From: Alphaproteobacteria bacterium
Lineage (GTDB): Bacteria; Pseudomonadota; Alphaproteobacteria; UBA2966; CAIVPW01
NCBI GenBank assembly: GCA_947481575.1
Contig: CANKGV010000009.1
Coordinates: 22,834-86,833 of the forward strand
DNA length: 64,000 nucleotides
Direction of reading: 5' to 3'
The notes beneath the pieces were generated by a model. That model made no database searches, had not been told where the DNA came from, and was given only the letters and a program-made list of their open reading frames with translations. The position numbers and the translations under genes are program-made. This document shows positions 49,135 to 57,328 of the stretch, piece after piece. How positions within the stretch are numbered: the first letter of the stretch is position 1; each line of letters begins with the position of its first letter.

Positions 49135-50078
49135 GACTCGCGCGCCAACCGCGGGTCGATCGTGCGCTGCACCACAGCGATGCAGAAGTTCACGGCAACC
49201 ACCAAGCCCGACAGCACCACCACGATCGCGCCGACCGTGGCGAGATCGCGGTTGGCGATCGATTGAAACAACAGCCGTCCCAGGCCCGGCAGTGTGAAGA
49301 CGTTTTCGATCACCACAGCGCCGCCGATCAGGTAGGAAACCTGCAGCCCCAACACCGCTGTCACCGGTACCAGCGTGTTGCCCAGCACATGGCGCACCAC
49401 GGTGCGGATGCCGCTCAGGCCCTTGGCGCGGGTCGCGCGCACGAACTCCTCGGTCAGCACCTCCAGCGCTGCCGCGCGGGTGATGCGGGTCAGCACTGCC
49501 ACTTGCACCGCCGCCAGCGCCACTGCGGGCAGCACCAGCGACAGCAATGCGGGGCCAGCCCCTGCGTCCCAACCCGCGAATCCGCCCGCCGGGAACCAGT
49601 GCAGGTTCACCGCGAACACCAGGATCAGCACCATCGCCAGCCAGAAGTCCGGCACCGCCACGCCCACTTGCGCCAGCGTCATCGTCACCCAGTCGGCGGG
49701 CCGCCCGCGCCGCGCTGCGGCGAGCAAGCCGAGGCCCATGCCGATCACCAGCGTCAAGCTGAACGCCATCGCCGCCAGCGGCAGCGTGACAGCAAAGCGC
49801 GGCGCCAGCAGTTCCGCCACCGGCACCCGGTAGGTCCAGCTCTCGCCGAAATCGCCGGTGAATAGGGCACCGGCCCAGGCGAGATAGCGCACCGCGAGCG
49901 GGCGATCGAGGCCGAGGCGCTCGTGCAGTGCCGCCACCGCGGCAGGCTCCGCCGCGATTCCCAAGATCGTGCGCGCGGGGTCGCCGGGCAGCACGTTCAA
50001 GGCGACGAACACGACGAGCGTCACCGCCACTACTGTGGCAAGAAACGCTGCTACGCGCTGCGCAAGGAAGCGGGTCAC
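49131..50078 (-). CDS. peptide/nickel-type ABC transporter permease (DppB-like)
   Basis: MTRFLAQRVAAFLATVVAVTLVVFVALNVLPGDPA; EFVRATRAKGLSGIRTVVRHVLGNTLVP. Confidence 0.93.
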   Translation of the reverse strand: MTRFLAQRVAAFLATVVAVTLVVFVALNVLPGDPARTILGIAAEPAAVAALHERLGLDRPLAVRYLAWAGALFTGDFGESWTYRVPVAELLAPRFAVTLPLAAMAFSLTLVIGMGLGLLAAARRGRPADWVTMTLAQVGVAVPDFWLAMVLILVFAVNLHWFPAGGFAGWDAGAGPALLSLVLPAVALAAVQVAVLTRITRAAALEVLTEEFVRATRAKGLSGIRTVVRHVLGNTLVPVTAVLGLQVSYLIGGAVVIENVFTLPGLGRLLFQSIANRDLATVGAIVVVLSGLVVAVNFCIAVVQRTIDPRLARES

Positions 50079-50094
50079 CGGGCGCGCTCGCCGC

Positions 50095-50745
50095 TTAGTC
50101 GCGCAGCCGCGCGAGGGTTAGGCCGTCGGCCACCGGCACCATGGCAATGTCGAAGCGCTGGTCCCGGTGCAGCGCGGTGTTGAAGCTGCGCAGCGCGCGG
50201 GTGTCGTCATCGCGCACGGACGCATCGGCCACGCGGCCACTCCACAACACGTTGTCCACCGCCACCAGTCCACCCTTGCGCAGCAGCCGCACCACCCGCT
50301 CTAGGTAGTCGGCGTACTCGGTCTTCACCGCATCCAGGAACGCGAAATCGAAGGTACCGGCGGCGCCCGCATCCAGCAGCCCGTCCATCGTGGTTAGCGC
50401 CGGCGCCAGGCGCAGGTCGATCTTGTGGGCCACGCCCGCTTCCTGCCAGAAGCGCTTGCCGATGCCGGTCCACTCGGCGCTCACGTCGCACGCCACCACC
50501 TGTCCGTCGGCCGGCAAGGCCAGCGCTACCGCCAGGGCGGAATAGCCGGTGAAGGTCCCCGCCTCGATCGTCCGGCGCGCGCCGGTCAGCCGGACCAGCA
50601 GTTGCAGCAGTGCGCCCTCGTCGGCCGAAATCTGCATTCCGGCCCGGTCGCCGGCCTCGGCCAGGGTGGCGGCGCGCAGCTTGGCCAGCACCGGATGTTC
50701 GCGTACGCCGACCTTGACCAGGTAGTCGTACAACGCCTCGGTCAT
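50095..50745 (-). CDS. class I SAM-dependent O-methyltransferase
   Basis: RRTIEAGTFTGYSALAVALALPADGQVVACDV...FDFAFLDAVKTEYADYLERVVRLLRKGGLVAVDNVLWSGRVAD. Confidence 0.92.
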   Translation of the reverse strand: MTEALYDYLVKVGVREHPVLAKLRAATLAEAGDRAGMQISADEGALLQLLVRLTGARRTIEAGTFTGYSALAVALALPADGQVVACDVSAEWTGIGKRFWQEAGVAHKIDLRLAPALTTMDGLLDAGAAGTFDFAFLDAVKTEYADYLERVVRLLRKGGLVAVDNVLWSGRVADASVRDDDTRALRSFNTALHRDQRFDIAMVPVADGLTLARLRD

Positions 50746-50901
50746 GGGGATCGATTTGATCGTCACAGCGTGCCCCGCCCGTCCGAAAAGCGTTGGTTTC
50801 CGCGGATCTGCGCCCTGCCCGGGGGTGCCCAAGAATCGCCTAGATTCAGCCCTTGTTCCGGCACAAACCGCTTCCATATTGCACTGTGTTGGGCCTCCAA
50901 C

Positions 50902-50955
50902 TCGGCCCGGTTCGGTCCCCCTTCCATCCCCCGGGGGAGGATTGAGCCGGGCCGA
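50902..50955. repeat. large intergenic palindrome/stem-loop
   Basis: Perfect 9-bp outer arms TCGGCCCGG/CCGGGCCGA enclosing a C/G-tract inner dyad. Confidence 0.6.
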
Positions 50956-50986
50956 TCTATCCCGAGGCCCGCCATCCTCCCAAGGA

Positions 50987-51583
50987 TTAGAGCAGGGCGT
51001 GCAGCCGAGAGCGAAGCTCCGGCAGCACGTCTTGTTCGAACCACGGGTTGCGCTGCAGCCAGCCCGTCACCCGCCAACTCGGATGCGGCAACGGGAACAT
51101 CCCCGTGGGCGCTGCTCGAAACCCCCGCACCCGCGCCGCCACCGGCGCCGCGCCGCCCAGATAGTACCGCTGGGCATACTGGCCCACCAGCAGCACCAGT
51201 TTTACGCGCGGCATGAGCGGCATTAGCCGCGGATGCCACAGCGGTGCGCACTCCGGCCGCGGCGGCCGGTCGCCTCCCTTCGGGTTGCGGCCGGGATAGC
51301 ACAACCCCATCGGCAAGATCGCGATCCGGGCCGCGTCGTAGAACGTGTCGCGGTCCACGCCCAGCCACTGGCGCAGACGGTCACCGCTGCGGTCGTCCCA
51401 TGGCACCCCGGTGGCATGCACCGCCGTGCCGGGCGCTTGCCCCACAATCATCACCCGCGCCGTTACCGATCCGCGCAGCACAGGCCGCGGCCCCAACGGC
51501 AGGTGCGCGGCGCACACGGTGCACGCGCGCGCGGCCGTCATGGCTGCCGCGAGTGCCGCAGCATTGGCGCTGTCTTTGCCCAC
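50987..51583 (-). CDS. uracil-DNA glycosylase family protein
   Basis: RVMIVGQAPGTAVHATGVPWDDRSGDRLRQWLGVDRDTFYDAARIAILPMGLCYPGRNPKGGDRPPRPECAPLWH. Confidence 0.88.
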   Translation of the reverse strand: MGKDSANAAALAAAMTAARACTVCAAHLPLGPRPVLRGSVTARVMIVGQAPGTAVHATGVPWDDRSGDRLRQWLGVDRDTFYDAARIAILPMGLCYPGRNPKGGDRPPRPECAPLWHPRLMPLMPRVKLVLLVGQYAQRYYLGGAAPVAARVRGFRAAPTGMFPLPHPSWRVTGWLQRNPWFEQDVLPELRSRLHALL

Positions 51584-51618
51584 GCCAGGACTGTAGCCTC
51601 GCCGCCGTGGGTCCGCAC

Positions 51619-52476
51619 ATGCACCGCTATCTGGGTTGGGTGCTCGCCGCCGTAGGCGTCGTGGCCTTGATCGGCGCCGCCGGCGCGCAACCCTTCGGTG
51701 CCCGCGGCGTGGCGCACCGGGTGGTGTCGCTCAATCTGTGCCTCGATCAACTCGTGCTGGCGCTGGCCGATCCCCAAGACATCGCCTCGGTCACCTGGCT
51801 CGCCCGCGACCCGCGCGCGTCGGTGATGGCGGGCGCCGCCGCGGGCGTCGCGCGCGTGAACCACGGCCTGGCCGAAGAAATCCTTCCGCTCGATCCTGAC
51901 CTCATCCTGGCCGGCGAATACACGGCCCCGTTCGCCGTCCGGATGCTGCGGCGCTCGGGCTACAACGTCGAAACCGTGCCGGCGCCCAAAGACATGCCGG
52001 GCGTGCGCGAGCAGTTGCGCCTAGTAGGTGCGTTGCTGCGCCGGCCCGAACGGGCCGAAGCGGCGATCGATGCGATGAACACAAAGCTCACCGCCGCCGC
52101 GCTGGGGCCAAACGAAATCCGGCCGTCGGCGTTGATGGTCCAGCCGGGCGGGTTTACCGCCGGGCCTGGCACATTCGAGCACGAACTGATCGCCGCGGCC
52201 GGGCTCGACGACGCCGCTGCCAGCTTCGGCATCCACGGCTACGGTTACGTTTCGCTGGAGCACCTGCTGCTATCGCAGCCGCGGATCATTGTCGCCGCCG
52301 CCTACGCGACGTCCCACCCGTCATTGGCGGAGACGATGCTCAATCACCCGGCGATCGCGAAAGCCGCTATGGGGATGAACGTCGTTCGCATGCCGTCCAA
52401 CCTGTGGGATTGCGCTGGACCGGCCAACGCGGACGCGATCGCGATTCTGGCGGCAGCGCGCCGGTCGCTGCGTTAG
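51619..52476 (+). CDS. ABC transporter substrate-binding protein, BtuF/FepB-like
   Basis: Signal peptide; HRVVSLNLCLDQLVLALADPQDIASVTWLARDP...LPLDPDLILAGEYTA. Confidence 0.85.
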   Translation: MHRYLGWVLAAVGVVALIGAAGAQPFGARGVAHRVVSLNLCLDQLVLALADPQDIASVTWLARDPRASVMAGAAAGVARVNHGLAEEILPLDPDLILAGEYTAPFAVRMLRRSGYNVETVPAPKDMPGVREQLRLVGALLRRPERAEAAIDAMNTKLTAAALGPNEIRPSALMVQPGGFTAGPGTFEHELIAAAGLDDAAASFGIHGYGYVSLEHLLLSQPRIIVAAAYATSHPSLAETMLNHPAIAKAAMGMNVVRMPSNLWDCAGPANADAIAILAAARRSLR

Positions 52477-53162
52477 GCCCCTTCGGGCTCCAGGGCGTAG
52501 CCGGCGGAACGCACCGTGCGGATCAGGTCCTTGCCGCCGTGCGAATTGAGTGCGACGCGCAGCCGGCGGATGTGAACATCCACGGTGCGGGCCTCCACGT
52601 AGATGTCGCGACCCCACACCAGGTCCAGCAGTTGCTCGCGCGCGTACACGCGGCCCGGGCGTTCCATCAGAACCTTGAGCAGCCGGAATTCGGTCGGCGC
52701 CAGCGCAATCTCCTGGCCACCGCGGCGCACGCGGTGGGTTTCCAGATCCATCGCCAGATCTCCGGCAACGATCGGCTCGCCCTGCGGGCCCTTGGCGCGG
52801 CGCAACACCGCACGCACGCGCGCCATCAATTCGCGCGGGCTGAACGGCTTGGTCACGTAATCGTCGGCGCCGGAATCCAATCCGCGTACGCGGTCGCTTT
52901 CCTCGCCCTTGGCGGTAACCAGGATCACCGGCGTGGCGCGCATCTCCGCGTTGCGCCGCATGGTCCGGCACACGTCCAGGCCGGAAACTTCCGGCAGCAT
53001 CCAGTCCAGCAGGACTAGGTCGGGCGGCGTTTCTTCCAGTGCAATCAGGGCTTCGCGGCCGTCGGGAGCGATGCGCGTGCGGAACCCTTCCTTCTCGAGG
53101 TTGTAGCGCAGCATCTCAGCGAGCGGCGCTTCATCCTCGGCGATCAGGACCAGCGGATTCAT
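52473..53162 (-). CDS. phoB: phosphate regulon response regulator PhoB
   Basis: LVLIAEDEAPLAEMLRYNLEKEGF; C-terminal winged helix; next to phoU and phoR. Confidence 0.92.
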   Translation of the reverse strand: MNPLVLIAEDEAPLAEMLRYNLEKEGFRTRIAPDGREALIALEETPPDLVLLDWMLPEVSGLDVCRTMRRNAEMRATPVILVTAKGEESDRVRGLDSGADDYVTKPFSPRELMARVRAVLRRAKGPQGEPIVAGDLAMDLETHRVRRGGQEIALAPTEFRLLKVLMERPGRVYAREQLLDLVWGRDIYVEARTVDVHIRRLRVALNSHGGKDLIRTVRSAGYALEPEGA

Positions 53163-53884
53163 CCGCCCTTGGACCGGCCGTCGGGACCGACGACGGTGAA
53201 GCTCGATGCGTCTTCGGTCTGGCGCTCATCGGGCATCTTGCCTTCCACCAGGAACACCACGCGTTCGGCGATGTTGGTGACGTGGTCGCCGATGCGCTCC
53301 AGGTTCTTCGCCACGAACAACAAGTGCGCGCACGGTGTGATGTTGCGTGGGTCTTCCATCATGTAGGTCAGCAGCTCGCGGAACAGGCTGGTGTGGAGCT
53401 GGTCCACTTCCTCGTCCCGGTTCCACACCTCCTGCGCCAGCTTGGAATCGCGCGCCACATAAGCGTCGAGCGCGCCCTTGATCATGTCTTGGACCAGCGC
53501 ACCCATCTGCGCGATCGTGTGATTGAACTGCGCGGGTTGGGTCTTGGATACCGCCATCACGCGCTTGGCGATGTTCTTCGCCAAATCGCCGATGCGTTCC
53601 AGGTCGCCGGAAATCTTCAGCGCCGAAAGCACCGTGCGCAAATCGATCGCCATCGGCTGGCGCAACGCCAGCATTCGCATCGCCAGTGCGTTTACCTCGG
53701 CCTCGACTTGGTCCAGCTTGCGGTCGCCCGCGACGACGCCTTCCGCCTTCTCCTCGTCGCGCTCCACCAGCGCTTCGATGGCGTCGGCCAACGCGGATTC
53801 GGCCATGCCGCCCATTTCGGCGATCTTGGTGTCCAGCGTGTTGAGCTGTTCGTCGAACGCCTTGACGATGTGTTCTTGGGCCAT
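53159..53884 (-). CDS. phoU: phosphate signalling complex protein PhoU
   Basis: MAQEHIVKAFDEQLNTLDTKIAEMGGMAESAL...LKISGDLERIGDLAKNIAKR...KNLERIGDHVTNIAE. Confidence 0.95.
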   Translation of the reverse strand: MAQEHIVKAFDEQLNTLDTKIAEMGGMAESALADAIEALVERDEEKAEGVVAGDRKLDQVEAEVNALAMRMLALRQPMAIDLRTVLSALKISGDLERIGDLAKNIAKRVMAVSKTQPAQFNHTIAQMGALVQDMIKGALDAYVARDSKLAQEVWNRDEEVDQLHTSLFRELLTYMMEDPRNITPCAHLLFVAKNLERIGDHVTNIAERVVFLVEGKMPDERQTEDASSFTVVGPDGRSKGG

Positions 53885-53991
53885 GGTTCTCACGTTGCGG
53901 ACCGTCACAGATGAGTTGGTTCGCGCCGCACGTTCTATGGGCAGCGCGTTACGATTTTATGACGGAATGCGGATAACGCCACTGTCCACCG

Positions 53992-55059
53992 CTAGGCGGC
54001 GGGCAGCGCCACGGTAAATACGCTGCCTTTGCCCAGTTCGCTCTCGATAGTCAGGCGTCCGCGGTGGCGGTTGACGATGTGCTTAACGATGGCGAGACCA
54101 AGGCCGGTGCCGCCCAACTTGCGCGAGCGGGCCTTGTCGATCCGGTAGAAGCGTTCGGTCAGGCGCGGCAAGTGCTCCTTGGCAATGCCGTCGCCGCGGT
54201 CCTGTACCGCTACCGCCACGCCCGGCCGCGCCACCAAGGCGACACGGTCGATGGGGCGGATCGTTACCGTGACTTCGGTGCCGGGGCGGCCGTAGGCCAC
54301 CGCGTTCTCGACCAAATTGCGAAACACCTGGTCCAGCTGGTCGGGATCGCCGTTCACCTGGGGCAATCCGGGTGCCGCCTCTACGCGCACCGTCATCGAG
54401 CGCTCCTCGGCCTGGCGCCGCAGCGATTCGGCCACGTGACCGACAACCTGGGAGATGTCCACCCGCCCCTGGGGCAGGACGTGTTCGTGGGCCTCGATGC
54501 CCGATAGCGACAGCAAATCTTCAACCAGCCGCGTCATGCGCTGGGCTTCTACCGCCATGATGTCGAGGAAGCGGGACTGTGCCTCGGGGTCATCGCGGGC
54601 CGGGCCCTTGATCGTCTCGATAAAGCCCACCAGCGCCGACAGCGGCGAGCGCAGTTCGTGGCTTGCGTTGGCAACGAAGTCGGAGCGGACCTGCTCGGCG
54701 CGGCGCTCTGCCGTTACATCGTGAAATACCAACACGGCGCCTGCGGGGCTGACGCCCGGCGCGGCCTCGCTCCGCAGCGGTGCAACCACCAGCGAAAACG
54801 CGCGTGCGGTCGGTGCGGGGAAATTCACCTCAATGTTCTCGGCGACACCGCCGGCCAACACCTTGTCGACCGCCGCCAACGCCAACGGGTGCCGCAACGA
54901 GAGAGCCAAGGCGCGGCCGCGGTAGGAAACGCCGAACTCCTGCCCCGCGGCCGTGTTGGCCGCCACGACATCGCGGCGCCGATCGACCACGATCACCGGC
55001 TCCGGGATGCTGTCCAGCACCGCGCCGTCCAGCGGCGACAATCCGGTGATGGGGTTCAT
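53992..55059 (-). CDS. phoR: PhoR-like sensor histidine kinase (PAS-HisKA-HATPase)
   Basis: RSDFVANASHELRSPLSALVGFIETIKG H-box; TERFYRIDKARSRKLGGTGLGLAIVKHIVNRHRGRL; next to phoU-phoB. Confidence 0.88.
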   Translation of the reverse strand: MNPITGLSPLDGAVLDSIPEPVIVVDRRRDVVAANTAAGQEFGVSYRGRALALSLRHPLALAAVDKVLAGGVAENIEVNFPAPTARAFSLVVAPLRSEAAPGVSPAGAVLVFHDVTAERRAEQVRSDFVANASHELRSPLSALVGFIETIKGPARDDPEAQSRFLDIMAVEAQRMTRLVEDLLSLSGIEAHEHVLPQGRVDISQVVGHVAESLRRQAEERSMTVRVEAAPGLPQVNGDPDQLDQVFRNLVENAVAYGRPGTEVTVTIRPIDRVALVARPGVAVAVQDRGDGIAKEHLPRLTERFYRIDKARSRKLGGTGLGLAIVKHIVNRHRGRLTIESELGKGSVFTVALPAA

Positions 55060-55145
55060 GGCGATGCGGCCTCTTGCTCCACGGCATTGCGAATGTACAT
55101 GCTGGCCCGGTCGCGTCCATCGTGCGGCAACTTGGCTAGACCACC

Positions 55146-55676
55146 ATGAGCTACGAACGTTACCAAGAAGCTGCCGACCAGTACCGGCCCAAGCGCATCA
55201 AGATCCTGTTCATTCAAGAATCCCCGCCCTACGCCGCGGACCGGCACTTCTATTTCACCGGCATCCGCATGCACGACATGCTGTGGGTGGCGCTTACCCG
55301 GTTTCTGTACGCGGAAGACTTCGGCGATGCGGCCGATGAGCGGGCGCGTAAGGAAGTGTGGCTGAAGCGCTTCTGTGCCGATGGCTACTTCACCATCGAC
55401 GCGGTCCGCGAATCGATCGCCAAGCAGGATGGCGATGAGCGCGCCGCGATGATTGCCGCCCGTGCCCCCGCCGCGATTGCCGAAGTGCGCGCCCTGGCGC
55501 CGCAACAAATCGTCCTGGTGAAGAAGTCGGTGTTCGAAGGGTTTCACCAGCCATTCCGCGACGCCGGCCTGCCGGTGGTGAACGATGTCGCCGTGCCGTT
55601 CCCGGGGCGCGGCCAAGAAGGCCGCTTCCGCACCATCCTGAGCGGACTGGTCAGCGACGGAAAGCTGAAGCTCTAA
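55146..55676 (+). CDS. conserved hypothetical, possible uracil-DNA-glycosylase-fold protein
   Basis: KRIKILFIQESPPYAADRHFYFTGIRMHDMLWVAL resembles the ESPP motif of UDG-fold hypotheticals. Confidence 0.6.
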   Translation: MSYERYQEAADQYRPKRIKILFIQESPPYAADRHFYFTGIRMHDMLWVALTRFLYAEDFGDAADERARKEVWLKRFCADGYFTIDAVRESIAKQDGDERAAMIAARAPAAIAEVRALAPQQIVLVKKSVFEGFHQPFRDAGLPVVNDVAVPFPGRGQEGRFRTILSGLVSDGKLKL

Positions 55677-55682
55677 AGCTGG

Positions 55683-56282
55683 TTACGGGCGCGGATGGTC
55701 GGTCAGCCACGCTGCCGCCAGTCCGTCCGCCTTGGTCAATTCGTCGTCCGTCAGTTGCCGCTCGGTGAAATTGCGCGCCGGCACCGATGGTGACCACCCG
55801 CGGGCGGCCGAAGCGATGAACCACGCCATCGCCTGCACCAAATCCTTGGGCCGCCCGTCGCCCTCGTGAAAGGCGTAGCCAAGTTCGTACATCGCGCCCG
55901 GATGCGCCTGGTCGGCGGACTGCTGGAATAGCGCGACCGCGCGGACCGAGTCTTGGGCGACGCCCAAGCCGCTCTGATAGTGCAGTCCAAGGTGGTATTG
56001 GGCGCCGGCGTCGCCTTGCTCGGCGGCCAGCCCATACCAGTGGGCCGATTGTTCGTAGTCTTGGTCGACGCTTGCGCCCAGCTCAAACATCAGCGCGAGG
56101 TTCACCTGCGCTTGCGCGTCGCCCGCTTTCGCCAGGGGCGTCCACTCTTGCACCGCCACGGCAAAATCGCCGCGCCGGGCCGCTTCCATGCCGGCCGCAA
56201 AATCGGCGGAAGCCGGGGTGACAGAACCCAGCGCCGCCACGCCGGCGGCGGCCAACAGAACCGGGCGCAAGATGCAATTCAT
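55683..56282 (-). CDS. exported Sel1-repeat protein
   Basis: Repeats AQVNLALMFELGASVDQDYEQSAHWYGLAAEQGDAGAQYHLGLHYQSGLGVAQDSVRAVALFQQSA. Confidence 0.85.
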   Translation of the reverse strand: MNCILRPVLLAAAGVAALGSVTPASADFAAGMEAARRGDFAVAVQEWTPLAKAGDAQAQVNLALMFELGASVDQDYEQSAHWYGLAAEQGDAGAQYHLGLHYQSGLGVAQDSVRAVALFQQSADQAHPGAMYELGYAFHEGDGRPKDLVQAMAWFIASAARGWSPSVPARNFTERQLTDDELTKADGLAAAWLTDHPRP

Positions 56283-56409
56283 GCGCACAGCATCGCCCGC
56301 GCCGGGCCGCCTGTCCACGTACTGGCACCTCTACGGTTCGCCGCGGGAGCGCGCGAGAACAATCCGGCGGAAACGTTGGGAATTCGGGGCCGAAAGGCCC
56401 CGCGACCGG

Positions 56410-57015
56410 CTAGCTGGCGGCGGGGCGCTCGCGGGCGGACCGCTGCGCGCCAGCGGCACGCTGCGGCGCCGGTGCGGCGGGGGCCTTGGCCTCCGCCTGG
56501 CTGTCCGCCACCATTTCTTCCGTGGTGGCGTCCGGATGCTGGCCTTCCGACATCGCCCGTTCGGCTTCGCGGCCGAACAACTGTGGGTAGCGGCGCAGAA
56601 ACACGCCGGCGTCGCCGGTCTTCAGCGCGCGGTGGTAAACTTCGTTGTTAAGGCGCAGCGTCTCGCGCGCTTCAAAGGCCTCGGCCGACATCGGTCCACC
56701 CGTGTCGAGCTCGTTCATGATGTTCGCAACGCGCTCCGCCTGGGCGTTCCAACTGCGCGAGCCGCGCTGATTGCGGAACGACTGCTGCAGCGTGTTGAGG
56801 AAGTCCTTCATCCGCTCGCGGTCTTTGGAACTCGCGCCTTTGCCGCTGGCCAGGGCCGCGAACCGCGCGTCTTCCTCACCGACCAGGATGTACACCGTCG
56901 CGGCCTTGATGAAGTAGTTGGTACCGCTAAGGATTTGGCGATAGCGGAACATCGCGTAGGCGAGCACGGCCGCCGACACGAGAATGAAACCGAAGGATGC
57001 CCACAGGAGTACCAT
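56410..57015 (-). CDS. hypothetical membrane-anchored protein
   Basis: One N-terminal TM (VLLWASFGFILVSAAVLAYAMFRY) and charged coiled body; Ala/Pro-rich tail. Confidence 0.65.
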   Translation of the reverse strand: MVLLWASFGFILVSAAVLAYAMFRYRQILSGTNYFIKAATVYILVGEEDARFAALASGKGASSKDRERMKDFLNTLQQSFRNQRGSRSWNAQAERVANIMNELDTGGPMSAEAFEARETLRLNNEVYHRALKTGDAGVFLRRYPQLFGREAERAMSEGQHPDATTEEMVADSQAEAKAPAAPAPQRAAGAQRSARERPAAS

Positions 57016-57186
57016 TTAGCGACCGCGCATATCAGAGGATTTTGACGACGTTGGCAAGAACCCCAGGGCTGTTTCTCGATTGGGTTGTTCCCGCGTTGGT
57101 TGTATCGACCGGGGACCTTGCGGTTTTCCCGACTCTGCTAAGATCATGCTGAATGCCATTGTCTTTATCTTTGGGGGAGTAGATCG

Positions 57187-57267
57187 ATGAGCGCTTTTAA
57201 GGACTTCGTTATCGCTGCGGTGTTGGTCGGGATCTACGCCACGATCCTCGTGGTGGTGTTCGCCTAG
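57187..57267 (+). CDS. 26-aa single-TM microprotein (not in ORF track)
   Basis: ATG...TAG encodes MSAFKDFVIAAVLVGIYATILVVVFA; GGGGGAG upstream; followed by a perfect terminator-like hairpin. Confidence 0.6.
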   Translation: MSAFKDFVIAAVLVGIYATILVVVFA

Positions 57268-57294
57268 CCGCAGACTACGCACGCAATTGCCAAA

Positions 57295-57323
57295 CCCGTC
57301 CGCGGCGGTTCGCCGCGGACGGG
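57295..57323. terminator. bidirectional terminator-like hairpin
   Basis: Perfect 13-bp stem CCCGTCCGCGGCG-GTT-CGCCGCGGACGGG between convergent genes. Confidence 0.7.
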
Positions 57324-57328
57324 CGCAG

